Below are positions 13,601 through 25,010 of a stretch of DNA of 64,000 nt, one piece after another. The DNA is from Hyphodiscus hymeniophilus (lineage: Eukaryota > Ascomycota > Leotiomycetes > Helotiales > Hyphodiscaceae), in the NCBI GenBank assembly GCA_016508695.1, contig VNKQ01000022.1, forward strand, positions 141,280 to 205,279. The letters are read 5' to 3'. Positions within the stretch are counted from its first letter, which is position 1; the number at the start of each line of letters is the position of its first letter. The position numbers were made by a program, and so were the translations under genes. The notes beneath the pieces were generated by a model. It had not been told where the DNA came from. It did not search any database and saw only the letters and a program-made list of their open reading frames with translations.

Positions 13601-13902
13601 GACTGACGATTGGGTACCGAGATGGCCAATTCAAATTGATAATGCACCCTAGTCTTAGTAGTCTATCCCAACGACATTGGTAAAAAACATCCAGCCGAAA
13701 CCACGAAGCTGTATCCAAGGAGAAGTTTGAATTATTTTCGACGAGTTCAGGAGTGCCAACAAAATGGCGGCCCAGGAGAGACAAGGAAAGAAACAGGAAG
13801 TAAACATAGAATGAGGGGGGAAGGAAACAGGAAGGAAACAGGAAGGAAACACAAAGGAAACAACATCCAAAGGGAGACCCGAGATCGAATCACAACTTCC
13901 TC
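10659..13902. other. 3.2 kb between P1 and P3, no confident gene
   Basis: Presumed promoter of P1 at the left and 3' end of P3 at the right. Normal composition. On the minus strand, 12,746-11,861 has several short frames rich in hydrophobic residues (for example a segment around ATQSSPCFTVSLASIVV), which could be a decayed multi-exon membrane-protein gene, but I could not join them into a convincing product. Plus-strand frames at 12,935-13,500 look non-coding. Confidence 0.35.
13819..13862. repeat. 11-bp tandem repeat, about four units
   Basis: Unit GGAAGGAAACA occurs three times perfectly, followed by a fourth unit with two changes. It lies about 40 bp beyond the stop codon of P3, in its 3' untranslated region. 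Confidence 0.8.
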
Positions 13903-15026
13903 TCACACAAATGACACACTGCGGGAACGGCTTCTCCTGGCGCTGTTCTGTTTCATAAACTTCTGCCACTCCGCCTCTCGAATCTGTTCCTGTTCATCTT
14001 CAGAATCAGACTCGGGCAAGACATTTCCCAATCCACGGTCAGAGCTCGTCTTCTTCATGGCAGACTTTGGTCGAGCAGTAGCAGCCCCCCATGGCTTCTT
14101 TGACAACTTCCTGAAAGATGAGTCGGGAATGTCACCCAGTCCTCCAGACATTTCAGCCCGCTCCAGAAGACGCGAAGATGATCGTCGTGGAGCCTTGGCC
14201 ACCATCACCTCATCCGACTCCTCAGATTCGGAGTCCATATCGGTGGACGACACATCCGTGTCGTATTCGATTTCCTGCTCGATAGTGCGGCGGGGCCTGG
14301 GGCTCTTCATAGAATATTGGCGCGCTGAGGATTGGAAATCCTGCTTCTTGGTTGGCTTGGATGGCTTGGGTGTCGGCGAGCGTTGGGAGAAGCGCGATGA
14401 GGATCTACGATCTCTGTAGTCTCTGCGAATGAGATGTCAGCAAGCTTCTATCAAGATAATATCGGATAATTCGTCCACTTACGGTGGAGGTGAAGCATAA
14501 GTGTTGTTGACGACAACCATTGGGGGCGACGGCCGTGTGTCCCGTGAACCAGCGCGTGATTCTCGTACACTGTGGGTCATCTGGTGCTCATCCGAAGTCG
14601 AATCATTGTCAGAAGGCGTCTCTGCATCCACCGCAGGCAGATTGGACCACTCCAGGACGATCTTCCGTCGGATCCGTTGCTCGATCATCAGACTTGGATC
14701 TACACCACGACTTGTGAGCCCTAAGTCATCGCAGCCGAGACGCCATTTCAATGGTCCGAGATCAAAATAGTCTCGAAGTTTGGCGTCTGTCACTGCATAG
14801 GTGCTTGCAAACTCCCTGAACTTGCGGTCTTCTTGTAGGTATTTCGTGAGGGTGGCATCGAGTCCATAGGTCTTCCAGTCAGCTCGATGATTGCTTGATG
14901 AAGTGAGATCCCAGATGGGAATTCCCAAAGCCTTGGCCAAGAAGTTAGTAATGATAAAAGTCTGATGGTGGGAAACTTCTTTACCTTGCGCGGATTGAAT
15001 GCTTTCGTACGGGAGGTATTGGGCAT
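13903..15026 (-). CDS. Family P protein P3: divergent, shorter member
   Basis: Three exons on the minus strand: 15,026-14,985, 14,931-14,483 and 14,422-13,903. Both introns (53 and 60 bp) have GTAAG-type donors, and the first carries a TTACTAAC branch site. The product is 336 residues. Exon 1 encodes MPNTSRTKAFNPRK. Exon 2 begins ALGIPIWDL and carries a version of the PN domain: W, then FREFASTY, then YFDLGPLKWRLGCDDLGL, then IEQRIRRKIVLEW. This aligns in order and spacing with the FDFTWAWPQIGLG region of P2. The rest is low-complexity: Ser/Asp/Glu-rich tracts, basic patches, and an acidic helix ending EWQKFMKQNSARRSRSRS. No long coiled coil is present. Membership of the family rests on the domain pattern plus the same tiny-first-exon structure; sequence identity is low. 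Confidence 0.7.
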
Positions 15027-18013
15027 TGCGATTGATACGATTGGAAAGAAGGGAGTGACGTTGGCTTGATGGAAGGTGAGGATAATGAGGGCAGGGCGAA
15101 AATGGCACACAGAAAGATAAGGTTGAGCTTGATATTGAAGTCAAATGTGAAAGGCAAGAGTCCAGAGCTGTGAACTCCATGACAGCGGATTGCAAGGTTC
15201 AAATACCAATTCAAGCTTCTTCTTCGCAACTCCGCACTCTCGGAGTCAGTTCAGCTCGAGCTCGCCAGCACCGTGTCTAAAATTCATCCGTGTTTATATT
15301 CTTTGTGCAAGCATTTCCATATCTACCGCTTAATAGGAAAAAATTCCCTAGTAGCTGCAATCATCCAGCGTCCGGCCGATCCTGTCTCGTTGCTAGATCG
15401 AAATAAGTGATATGCTACTATGTGGAGACCATGGAGGGATTGGAGTGAGCTATTGAGGAATTCATGGTAGATCTGAGCTCTTGCGGGTTCCTGCAACTGC
15501 AAAACATGCTGCTATTCTCGTGAAAGACGTGCAAGTCCCTCCGTTTGCTTTCACAAGCAGCAGATTTCAGGCTCAATCGTGATTCGTGCGCCTTTTCCAG
15601 GGGTGGCTTGCAGGGAGATGATGGCATCTACTATTTCCAAGATCCTATCGTAAGCGAATACTCAATTGCCCCTGCGTCTTGTTTTTGGATCATCGTTACC
15701 GGTAAGCTTGCGGGGAATATTCCGGGGAGTAGGCAAGGCATGATAAGCGTTTTTATCTTCAAAAACAGACTCAGATTTCAACTTGTCATAGTATGGATGT
15801 GTTTGATCTCAGTAAACACTGCTTAGGATCGTCTCCACACTTGGACGGTCAACGAGGACGGATAACTACCTAATCAAAGGTTGCTTGAGTAAGACAAACG
15901 GCGAGGGAGCAAATACTGAACTACCGCGCGGGGAGTCGCATATGACTGAACCGGCGGGGTCGTGGCGTTCCACCTCATTTTGGCACTAAAGCCGTATGTG
16001 AATATGCTCACTGTGCTTGGATACATTCAAGGATACGAAGCCCTATTTGAGAAAATTATCGTCAGCTTTGATCACAGTTGACTCCAAGGCGCTGAATTTC
16101 TCAAGGCAACCTCCTAACGTCGAAGCCTAGATGAGATTCCCAGGGACCTTCGACAGTGCTATGCTTCTCCGGCGCACAAGAGCAGAGGTGGCGTGTAATA
16201 AACGGCGATATTCGTCTATGGTCTTCAACGGGCAATGACCCGCTTTGGCAACCTGGAGCGAGACACTGATCTGAAGAAGTCTTGGAGACGGGAAGTCTCG
16301 GATCGGAAACAGCAGAAGAAGTCACTCAGGAAGGATGGACCTCTTTCCAAGAAGTACCATACCAGACAAAATCTTGGAAAGCAACGAGTGATCAATGATT
16401 TGCGCTGGCACAATCTGGGAGTGTGGCTAGTTCTTCCTCCACTATGAACGACGAGGCGGTGGAAAATTCCCGCTTAGGAAGTCTGCTTTGATCAAGTAAA
16501 TCAAGGCGTTGCGGCTCCGAACCGAAGGTCTCAGAAATAGGACAAGAATATCTGGACCAAGGGCGACAAGGAAGTTTAATCTTCAAAACTAGCCGCACGA
16601 AAGCTCGTACGCCTTGCCGTCATCTCAGACTTGCTAGAACGGCTCAAGATATGTCAAAATCGCTTAGTGGCTTGACGAACTCCTCAACGCCACGTTTCCT
16701 ATTTTCAATCACATTGGTGGGGTCAGAGTCATGCTCGGTACCCAATTTGCAACAAGCAAGTTTCTTTGGAAGTTCGGCGCAGTCCGTAAACAACTCAAAT
16801 ATTTCCTCTCAAATTGTTATTATGTGATAGTGCTTAATCCTCAAGCCATCCCCATATATTATGCCACCGATTTATCTTTGAGCCTTTGGGGATATGGGCC
16901 ATGCCGCGATGGTAAGCCGGGAAGGACTTCCGGTTCGAAATCCACAAAGAACACAGAATGTCTCGCCGTGGCCCCTTCCTTTTCGGGATCATGCATAATC
17001 CTCATACTCCTCTCGATATTTATGATTCGTCTGCATGAAGCCAAGTTTGGTCCAGGCGGTTTGCGGCATCAGTAAGGAAATGACGGTGAACTTCAAACAG
17101 ACGGACTCAACAAATATCCTACAATTCCAATAACAGCTGGAGTAAAGTGTCGCATTAGGCGAATGCCGCTCTGCCAAGGTGCCACGTGGTATCGATCCTG
17201 GTGTTGACGTCCAGCTCCAAAACTGACGACTCATATCCATGGATGTTATTGGGCGAGTAATGCTTTAAGTTAGTAGCATTACCTGAACTTTGATGAAACC
17301 GCAACGATGGATGGCACCAAGGTAGACCACTAGGATACTCCAGGTCTGTGAACTTCCGCCAAGGGTTGGTCGGTTCCTCTATTTCGTCGTTGAAACATTG
17401 TTAGAGTCTAGAACGCAAGTACCCTGCTCCCGCCATTATCTACCCTTGATAGCTTGTCAATGGAAGCCCAGAAGGTTCCCAAGTCTCTTGAGCAGATGGC
17501 AATTAGGAATGGGTTAGTGGGGCATGCTGGTACTGATACACAAGAGTTAGGTAATCAGTCTTTGTCTCGGTCATGTACCTGTCCTGCCAACCCATTTTAG
17601 TGCTTTATATAATTTTTAGAAAGCAGGATGGTATGTAGTAACCCCGCGTCGAAGCTTGGGCTGCTATTTCGGATCCTTCGAAAGTCAATTGCGGGGACTC
17701 AGCATAAGTTGATACAAATACTTCTAGATGTTTGATAGCTTCCGAAAGGTGAGAGAGACAGAGAAACTGTTCATAAGTATCTTAGCGGTGTTTGGAGGAG
17801 GCATCGCCGTATCGATTGCACCCAACGAACCCCTTGAGTAACACTTTCAAATCAGTCACTCCATTCAGTTCAAGCATCAGGCATCAAAAACTGTCGTTTA
17901 CTCATCGCCTTATTAATACAGTGGGTTTTCCGACTCAGTTATTTTGCTACTCGGCTCTCTGGTTTTCAACGCGCAGAATAGCACCTGGTTTGCAAGCCGT
18001 TATTACGATCATT
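15027..18013. other. About 3 kb between P3 and P2, no confident gene
   Basis: Divergent promoters of P3 and P2 should lie at the two ends. On the minus strand around 17,240-16,860 a broken frame contains a CxxC element (CVLCG) and a RIGGIIYGDG-like stretch, reminiscent of fungal F-box-type proteins; this is a weak impression of a gene fragment. Nothing else is supported. Confidence 0.35.
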
Positions 18014-20562
18014 ATGGCTCCTCCTTCCCTTATTGATCACAGCGATCCTGATAATATAGTAGGTTCTTCTCGTTCGCTTGAACGCAGTCATTATTACTAA
18101 TTCGCTCTTAGAAAATATTCGGCAAGTACAGTACGGACGAATTCAAGTCCAGTAGCCAATCTGTATGGAATTCGGAGGCCAAGCAAGCATTCAAAGATGT
18201 TTACAACGAAGAAGAATTTCAAGCCTTTTGCCGAGAAAAATCGGCTCAAGGAAAGACTCTCTTGGCCTCTACATTGGCGAGATTTGATTTTACTTGGGCA
18301 TGGCCACAGATTGGGCTCGGAAATCCCAAGAAATTGAAGAGTGTCAAGAACAAAGACGGCCAGTTAATCACAGATCTTTTGAATGTTAAGATTGCGTATC
18401 AAATGGAGAAGATACACAAAGAACGAATGAAGCAATCTACAACTTCAACAGAATGTTCATCGGGAGGGCGTTCACCCAGGGGACGTTCATTGGGAGGACA
18501 TTCACTTAATGGATCTCTAGCCGGGGAACCCTTCGGAAGGCGGTCTATCTTCAAAGAACCTTCTGAGTCAGTTCATAACTTCGCAAGATAGCTGACATGA
18601 CTAACTTTCCAGTATAATCGATCTCGACTCCGATTTCGACTCCGATCTCGAGATGATAGATGCTCCCCCAATTGTCTCCGGTCACGGTCGTCGTACGTCT
18701 CTTCCACCCCCTCTTCCCAATAAGTCCTTTGGTCTCTGGTCATTCGATGGCCATAGAAAACTGCGACGTGAGGAGCGCAGCATTGAAGGTCGAGAGTTTT
18801 CCGAATGGAAGGAGCATATGAACACTCAGCGACTTGCTTATGAAAACATGATCAATGATCCTCAACAAGAGTATGAACGCAAGAGCATGGAGCTTGGTAA
18901 CGACCGTCGAATCTTTGAAGAGGAGGCAAATGCAGCAAATCTACGATTTGAAGACGCAATGAAAGAATTAGACCAAAGGCGTCGACAGGTTGAAATGCAA
19001 GCCGAACAGACCGAATGTGAAAAGAACGAGATGGAACATAAACTTCATGGTAGACAGGCTCAACTACAGCAAGACTACGATCTCATCAAGCAACACCAGT
19101 GTCAGGTCGCACAAGATCGTCAGGACTTGGAGGATTTATTAGCTCGCGGACGGGTTGAAATTGCCGATCGTGAGCGGCACGCTCAATTCCTTGAGGATAA
19201 TCTAACCAGCAGGTCGGCTGAACTTGCAGAGAGGGAACGTTGTCTCCAAGAGCGCGAATTTCAGCTGGCCCTAATGAAGGAGGACAGTAACCTCAAGGCA
19301 GGCGCAGCGCAAGTCAAGTCTGAGGGTCCAATACAGTAGGTGTTCCGTACTGATTGTTGCAGACAAGTTCTAACGATGTCAGACCAACCAAGCAAATACT
19401 CGACCACAAAGTCAATGCGGAAATTTGTGTTGCGCCGGCACCACCTCGAGCATCAACATCCGTCCAGCCAAAGGCTGAATCTTCTTCTTCCCAGCTGTTT
19501 CGTCTTGGGTGCACCATGTCTACTGTACCTCTTATCCCAGACTTTTCCCCAGGGCAGTTCCCATTCAACGCTATCGATTCCCACGACAAGGGGTAAGTTT
19601 CTTCCTGAAGAACTCTTTCGAACCTTCTTTCTAATAAAGAATACAGACCATCTAGTCGCTCGTCCAGAGCAATCACAGAGCACCCCCAGTCTTCCCTTAC
19701 CTCCACGGCTTCTTCCCAGCTGCATTTGCTTCAAAAGAACTCAGACCCTTCTGTCGCTTACGGAAATCATGAGAATCCTCCGGCGGATCGATCTCGGCTC
19801 TCTTTACCGACCTCTACCGAGGTTCAGCGCATTTCTAGGTTCCAATCACATTATAAATATGGAGAGTCCATCGGAAACGTCGTCACCGAGAGCAGTCCTG
19901 ACGATGTCGTGTCTGACGATGGGAAGTCACGATGCCAGTATGAGTCGAACTCAAGAGGCAAGAGACGAGAGGAAGAGTCTCGAGAGATATTCTTGGATAA
20001 GAACCTGTATCAGTCGAGACCGAAGCCATGGGTGACCAAGGAGAGCTCGGAAGTTACTGTGCCTCATGTCATAAAATCTCGATCTCCACTTTGCACGAAG
20101 TCAAAGTCGCGAGGCAGGAAGGGAGAGGCAAGCTTGAATAGGAATGTGTTGGACGATAACCCAAGACGATCCAAGTTAAGTTTACGAGCCACCGAGGACA
20201 GTTCTGATGAGTTTGTCTCCGATGATAGGGGTACTCAGCGCCGGTCGAAATTGAAATCGAGGAAATGCCCTACGGAAGACAGTGAGACGGTTCGGGGTGA
20301 GATCTCTGATCTATTGACACCAAAGCCACGTATCAGGAGAGAGCAATATGAGGGTCGCGGGGTCGATTTGGGCGACATTTTTGCAGCTGTTGACGCAGGA
20401 GATATTAACGAAGACATGGTAGAAATGTTCATTGCGAAGAAGATAGAACTCTTTGCACCTCAATCGACACAGCACCAATGCCTCTCAAAGAAGTCGTCCA
20501 AGTTCTCCAACCCGCCAAAGCCATCAGGAGGAAAGGATTATCGCAACTTAATTGATATATAG
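18014..20562 (+). CDS. Family P protein P2: N-terminal domain, coiled coil, conserved C-terminal motif (unknown function)
   Basis: My model has five exons: 18,014-18,058, 18,112-18,566, 18,613-19,312, 19,363-19,592 and 19,647-20,562. Phases agree throughout and give 781 residues. Exon 1 encodes MAPPSLIDHSDPDNI, exactly 45 nt like P1. Exon 2 begins KIFGKYSTDEFKSSS and contains W..EAKQAF, EEFQAF and RFDFTWAWPQIGLG. A Gly/Arg/Ser repeat stretch (GGRSPRGRSLGGHSLNGS) follows. Residues of about 217-390 form a charged coiled coil. The tail is Ser/Arg/Asp-rich and ends with VDLGDIFAAVDAGDINEDMVE..KKIELF, matching the P1 C-terminus in pattern. Intron 3 (19,313-19,362) needs a weak GTCAAG donor; without it the frame meets TAG at 19,336-19,341. 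The AT-rich repeat block begins a few bases after the stop codon. Function unknown. Confidence 0.72.
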
Positions 20563-21038
20563 TATATAGAGTCTTTCGGTTGGCTATTATAGCAAAATTG
20601 TAATCGATACATTTACCTTAGTTAATATTCTTAGGTACTCTGTCTCTGTGTAATGTCTTACTCTTACTGTTGCTGTTACTAATTGTAGAGTACACTCCTT
20701 TGTTTCTTTACTTTGTATACTATACTATAAGTAGGTAGTATGTAATTGTCTTATACTTCTCTCGAGAGTCTAATAAAAAGGGTTTCTTCTAATATTAGTG
20801 GGATAAAGAAAGTATTATATATGTACTTATTTCGCGGATATCAAAGAAGGAGAAGGAGAACAAAGCAATTTATATTTATAATAATTTTATTATAGCCTAT
20901 ATACTTAGTATTAATAAGTTTATATAGTAACCGCACTAGAGATTTGCGTATACAATTTTGCTTAATTGGCTAAAACGTCGCTTATTTTATTTTTAGCGTT
21001 ATTAATTAAAAATTTAGAGTCTTAGTAAGTTTTTTTAA
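20563..21038. repeat. Proximal edge of the AT-rich block
   Basis: The base composition changes within a few bases of the P2 stop codon. 20,940-21,030 (around TAGCGTTATTAATTAAAA) recurs in degraded form at 49,500-49,570, so it belongs to a repeat into which the element at 21,039 was inserted. TTTTTTAA directly precedes that element. Confidence 0.6.
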
Positions 21039-21443
21039 GGGACAGGCTATAATAACTTGCCTCCTGGCTAAAACAACTTTTCGGGGGTATACTTAATACC
21101 CTTACTTAGCTATAGTAATTTGTATATACAAGTAAGGCTAAACTATATACTTTACTAAATATTAATATATCCTTATTATTTGAGAGAAAGGTAGACCCCG
21201 TAGTATACTAAGAGGAGTATTACGTATTACGAAATCGAGTACGCGATAACTACCCTTAGTCTTCGAAATTCCCCTCTCCTTAGCTCCTATAATCCTTAAG
21301 CGACCCAAGTTACTAGTCGGGCAAGTCTTTATAGTCTATTTAGGCCTAAATAGAGTAAGTTCTATTACCCTAGTAATAGCGCGGATAGTAAAAGGATATA
21401 TCGATTAATATAAACTAGGTATGCGAAAAGAGAGGGGTTATAT
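21039..21443 (+). mobile_element. Family A DNA element, left part, interrupted by a piggyBac-like relic
   Basis: Begins GGGACAGGCTATAATAACTT, followed by the second motif copy GGCTAAAACAACTT and then CGGGGGTATAC. The body matches the right half of complete family A copies in inverse orientation and includes the TTTAGGCCTAAA palindrome near 21,345. It breaks off at 21,443, where the relic 21,444-23,500 starts; its far end is not found. Confidence 0.75.
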
Positions 21444-23500
21444 CTTCTAAGCTGCTACAAACCCATACGTCTAGCCTAAGGCAATAGTTTGCCTGGCGCC
21501 TAGTTAAGCGAGTCAATTTAGGCTAATCACAGAGCTTTATTTTTGGAAACCACCCCCTTAATTCTTATTATTTCTATAATACTACGCAAAACAATCCCCC
21601 TTACTATATAATACAATGTCGCATTCTTTATAACTATAAATAGTTAATCTTCTAGTAAAGTTTAGCTTTTGATTAGTTATCTTTTAAGCTAACGCAGGCC
21701 TACGTTATAGCTTACTCTAGAAGGTCTAGCCTTTGTAAGCTATATAGTCTTTCCTAGCCTTACGTTATACTTGGTAATAACTTATACGTAATATACTAGA
21801 AGGCTTTGGTTTTATATAAGGATTATAAGGCTTTCTAATACCCGGAGCATCGCGCGCTATAGCTATTAAACCCTTAATAATTTAAATATAAAAGTCTTAT
21901 TACAATCGAAATTTAACCGACTTCTTTCCTTTAATATTTAAGTAGAGAGAAACCAAATAAGTATTGACTAGTACCGTAATTAAGAGCTATTATTTAAGTG
22001 CTTATTAGGCTCCTCTTTAAATTCGTTATTCCCTATTATTATTATTAGTTAGCTAATCGGCTATGTCAATAGCGAGTATATTATAATTATATTAGTAATA
22101 AACCTCTAGTATTTCTAGTTCCTTTATAATATCTTTCCCAAAAGGTTTTCGTATTATTTTCGCGCTAGTAGATATCTCTTTTGACTAGCGACGCAAGGTT
22201 ATTACCTTGCGATTTCCCTCTTAATAAGTAGTTATTATTAAGGCAAAAGCTATATCTTTCTAGCCGAATTGATTAATAAGACCTAACGGCGTAGGCATTA
22301 AATAAAGCGTTCCCTATAGTAGTTTGTCCTTCTTTTAATCTTTCTTCTTAATATCGACTAGTTCGGATATTATATTAGCGTTTAATTAGCAAGTACTAGT
22401 TATAGTATATCTATACTCTTATAGTACCTCTAAAAGTCAATAAGACGTAAATAGATTATCGAGATATATATAATATCTTATATAAGAAAGTTAATTAAGA
22501 AGATATAATATTATAGCTTGCGTTTTATTGCCTCTTTTTCCTAATTTTAAACTACTTAGTAAAGGGGGGACCTTAATCTCTATAGGCCCGTTTTTCGGCC
22601 CTAGCGTATACTAGATCTAATTAGAGAGAAACCCACGCTAGCCGACGTTCTAGATCTTGATTTTAGTAGGATTTGACTTAGTTAGAATAGTTGTAACTTT
22701 ATTAGCTTTACTAGTAAACCTGCAAATCGATTTGTTAACTATTACGTTATAGCTAGGTTTCTAAATCTAGTTATTTACTTCCTAGAAGTAAGTATTAAGA
22801 GAAGAGATCTGGATATCGAATTAGTACTAGTTTTAAGTATCTAAAGTAAAGGGTTAAAGCAAAAATTAATACCCGATTCCAAAGAGCACGCTTTTCTTCT
22901 AATATAACTCTATACTATATATAGAGTTCCTAGTATCGATTTCTTAGTATATATTAAGTAATTAGATGCCTAGGGAATAAGGGATAAGTACTCTAATAGT
23001 TAGTAACCTTGTTTATAGGGAATAAGGTTATATAAATCTAAATGGCCAAGTATAAATATATCTTAGAAAAGCAAGTTAGGTACTATTATTTTGCTTGCGT
23101 ATAAGGCTTTAAGTCGTCTTAAGGTTTTCGAAAATAACTATTCGTATAGGAAATAATATTATTAATAATTTCTAGAGTATAATATAAAGAAAAGAGCGTA
23201 ATAGGGTTATTAGGGGAAGTGTATTCTAGAAAAGTAATTTCTAGCTTAAAATCCGGGCATTCTATTAGTAGAAAGTAGTCCCTACGTGATATAATTAGTA
23301 TAGTGTCTAGACGCAAGGTCCCTAGGTCTATAGGGTTTGAAATAGTATTCTTAGGCATTGAATTGTGTTTCTTTTAAGTGTAAAATCGTTAAATTATAAT
23401 AGTTGTTTATATTTTTATTTATATTACGGATTTTAATATTCTTACCCTTATATATAGTGCCTTAGGCACCCAGACGTGCGGGTTCGTAGCAGCTTAGGGG
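21444..23500 (-). mobile_element. piggyBac-like transposon relic 1
   Basis: Inverted ends of about 30 bp: the left starts CTTCTAAGCTGCTACAAACC and the right ends GGTTCGTAGCAGCTTAGGGG. On the minus strand the frame at 23,358-23,119 reads 79 residues without a stop, including EYTSPNNPITLFSLYYT, like the N-terminus of fungal piggyBac (DDE_Tnp_1_7) transposases. Further on, pieces such as IRKPFGKDIIKELEI and LAIDIAD (the VDxADQ region of the family) are visible among many TAA/TAG stops, so the gene is dead by RIP. Flanks read ..TTATAT and ATAAG.., suggesting an AT duplication rather than TTAA. Confidence 0.78.
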
Positions 23501-23963
23501 ATAAGAAGACCTTATAAACTATACTAAAATTATACAAGTTAAATTTTTAGGCGATTCGCATAAAATATTATTTTATCTTATATAATAAGAGTACTACTAA
23601 TACTTGCTTAAGTCTACTAAGAGTACTTAATTTAAAGTACTTAGTAGAATAAAATTAGAATTAGGCTTTATTAGTTAAAGCTAGGGTTAAGCCCTAATTT
23701 AGGTCAAAAGGAATAACCGATTAATAACTACTTCTTAATTAGCCGAGACTCTATTGGGCATCTAATCTAGCTTAATCCCACTTAACTCTATTTAATCTAG
23801 TTTTAGTCCGGGTTAACCTTGAATCTACTACTATTTAATAACTATATAATTCAATTTATTTTAGTCCGGTTAATTACTTACTATACTTATAGCCTTAAGG
23901 TATAATATAAAATACTTAGAAAAGTATTTATTAAATTAAGTTTTTATTATTGATTTATAATAA
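23501..23963. repeat. Degraded AT-rich repeat sequence
   Basis: TA-rich sequence with TTAGTCCGG-type words resembling the degenerate repeats at 29.1-31.4 kb. No coding content is visible. Confidence 0.4.
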
Positions 23964-24309
23964 GAGTCGGACTAAAACAACTTATCTCCTGGCTAAACCA
24001 ACTTTCTTTTAGAAGATAAACCTATAAATATAAGTATATAGTACCTTAGATTATTTTGTTACTAAAATACTGTCTTTACTAAATATACCTAGTAAAGTTG
24101 AAGTTAGTAGTAGTTAAAGTTACTTCTACGGGGTTAAAGAGTAGCGAGAAGTCTTTATATTAAAATACATTTTATATATTTTTTTTTCTTAATATTATTT
24201 ATTTATATTTTAAAAAGAATATTAAATATACTTAATTATAATAGTTTCAATACTATTTTTATATAGGCGCAAACTTAATATAGCTATTCTAATAAATAAG
24301 ATTAAATAA
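23964..24309 (+). mobile_element. Family D DNA element, truncated
   Basis: Starts GAGTCGGACTAAAACAACTT and continues like the family D copy at 27,624, down to AATATAGCTATTCTAATAAATAAG, where a family B copy interrupts it. The right end is lost. Confidence 0.6.
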
Positions 24310-25010
24310 GGAATAAACTATTTTAACTCTAATACCGGCTATTTTAATTCTTAGGGGTTATACCTACTATATACCTAAAAGGTACATGCCTAGAGATACT
24401 TTCTCTATTAAAACACAATGGGTTAAAGTTAGTACTTAAGGTTACCTAGTAGTTTCTAGGGGGTTAAAGAGTAATAAGAGCTCCTTATATAGGGATATCT
24501 TTTTTAGGGATAAGCTATTTCAACTCTAATACTGGCTATTTCAACTCTTAGGAGGTATACCCACTATATACCTAGAAAGGTATATACCTAGAGATACTTT
24601 TTCTACTAAAATACAATAGGTTAGGGTTAGTAGTTAGAATTAGTTTCGGGGGGTTTAAGGGGCGGTAAGAGCCCTTTATATAGGAATATTTATATTATTT
24701 CTTATAATTATATTTACTTATATTTTAAGTAGAATATTAAAGGTACCTAGTTATAGTAGTTTTAATGTTCTTATATAGGCATAAACTTACTATATATACC
24801 ACGGTATATATAACTAGTAGGGACTAGTAGAATTGAAATAGCCGGCATTAGAGTTAAAATAGCTTATCTCCTTTTTTATTTATATTATTTCTTGTAATTA
24901 TATTTAGTTATATTTTAAGTAAAATATTAAAGGTACTAGGTAGTTATAATAGTTTTAATATTCTTATATAAGTATAAACTTATTACGCGTATTATAGTAT
25001 ATATAACTAG
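24310..25010 (+). mobile_element. Family B element, truncated, hosting another family B copy
   Basis: The left end reads GGAATAAACTATTTTAACTC, a G-to-A altered form of the family B end. The body is split at 24,507 by a second, complete family B copy and resumes at 24,879. The right terminus is missing at about 25,010, where a family A relic begins. Confidence 0.7.
24507..24870 (+). mobile_element. Family B MITE, complete, 364 bp
   Basis: Ends GGGATAAGCTATTTCAACTC and its inverse (last bases GCTTATCTC, C-to-T altered). It is flanked on both sides by the exact 8-bp duplication CTTTTTTA (24,499-24,506 and 24,871-24,878). It sits inside another copy of the same family. It carries the twin GCTATTTCAACTC motif and GGTATACC next to it. 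No coding capacity. Confidence 0.9.

Noticed and set aside
13903..14422. P3 as an unrelated SR-rich protein
   Set aside because: The tail alone is uninformative, but exon 1 length, intron position and the domain pattern in exon 2 match P1 and P2 well enough to keep it in the family with lower confidence.
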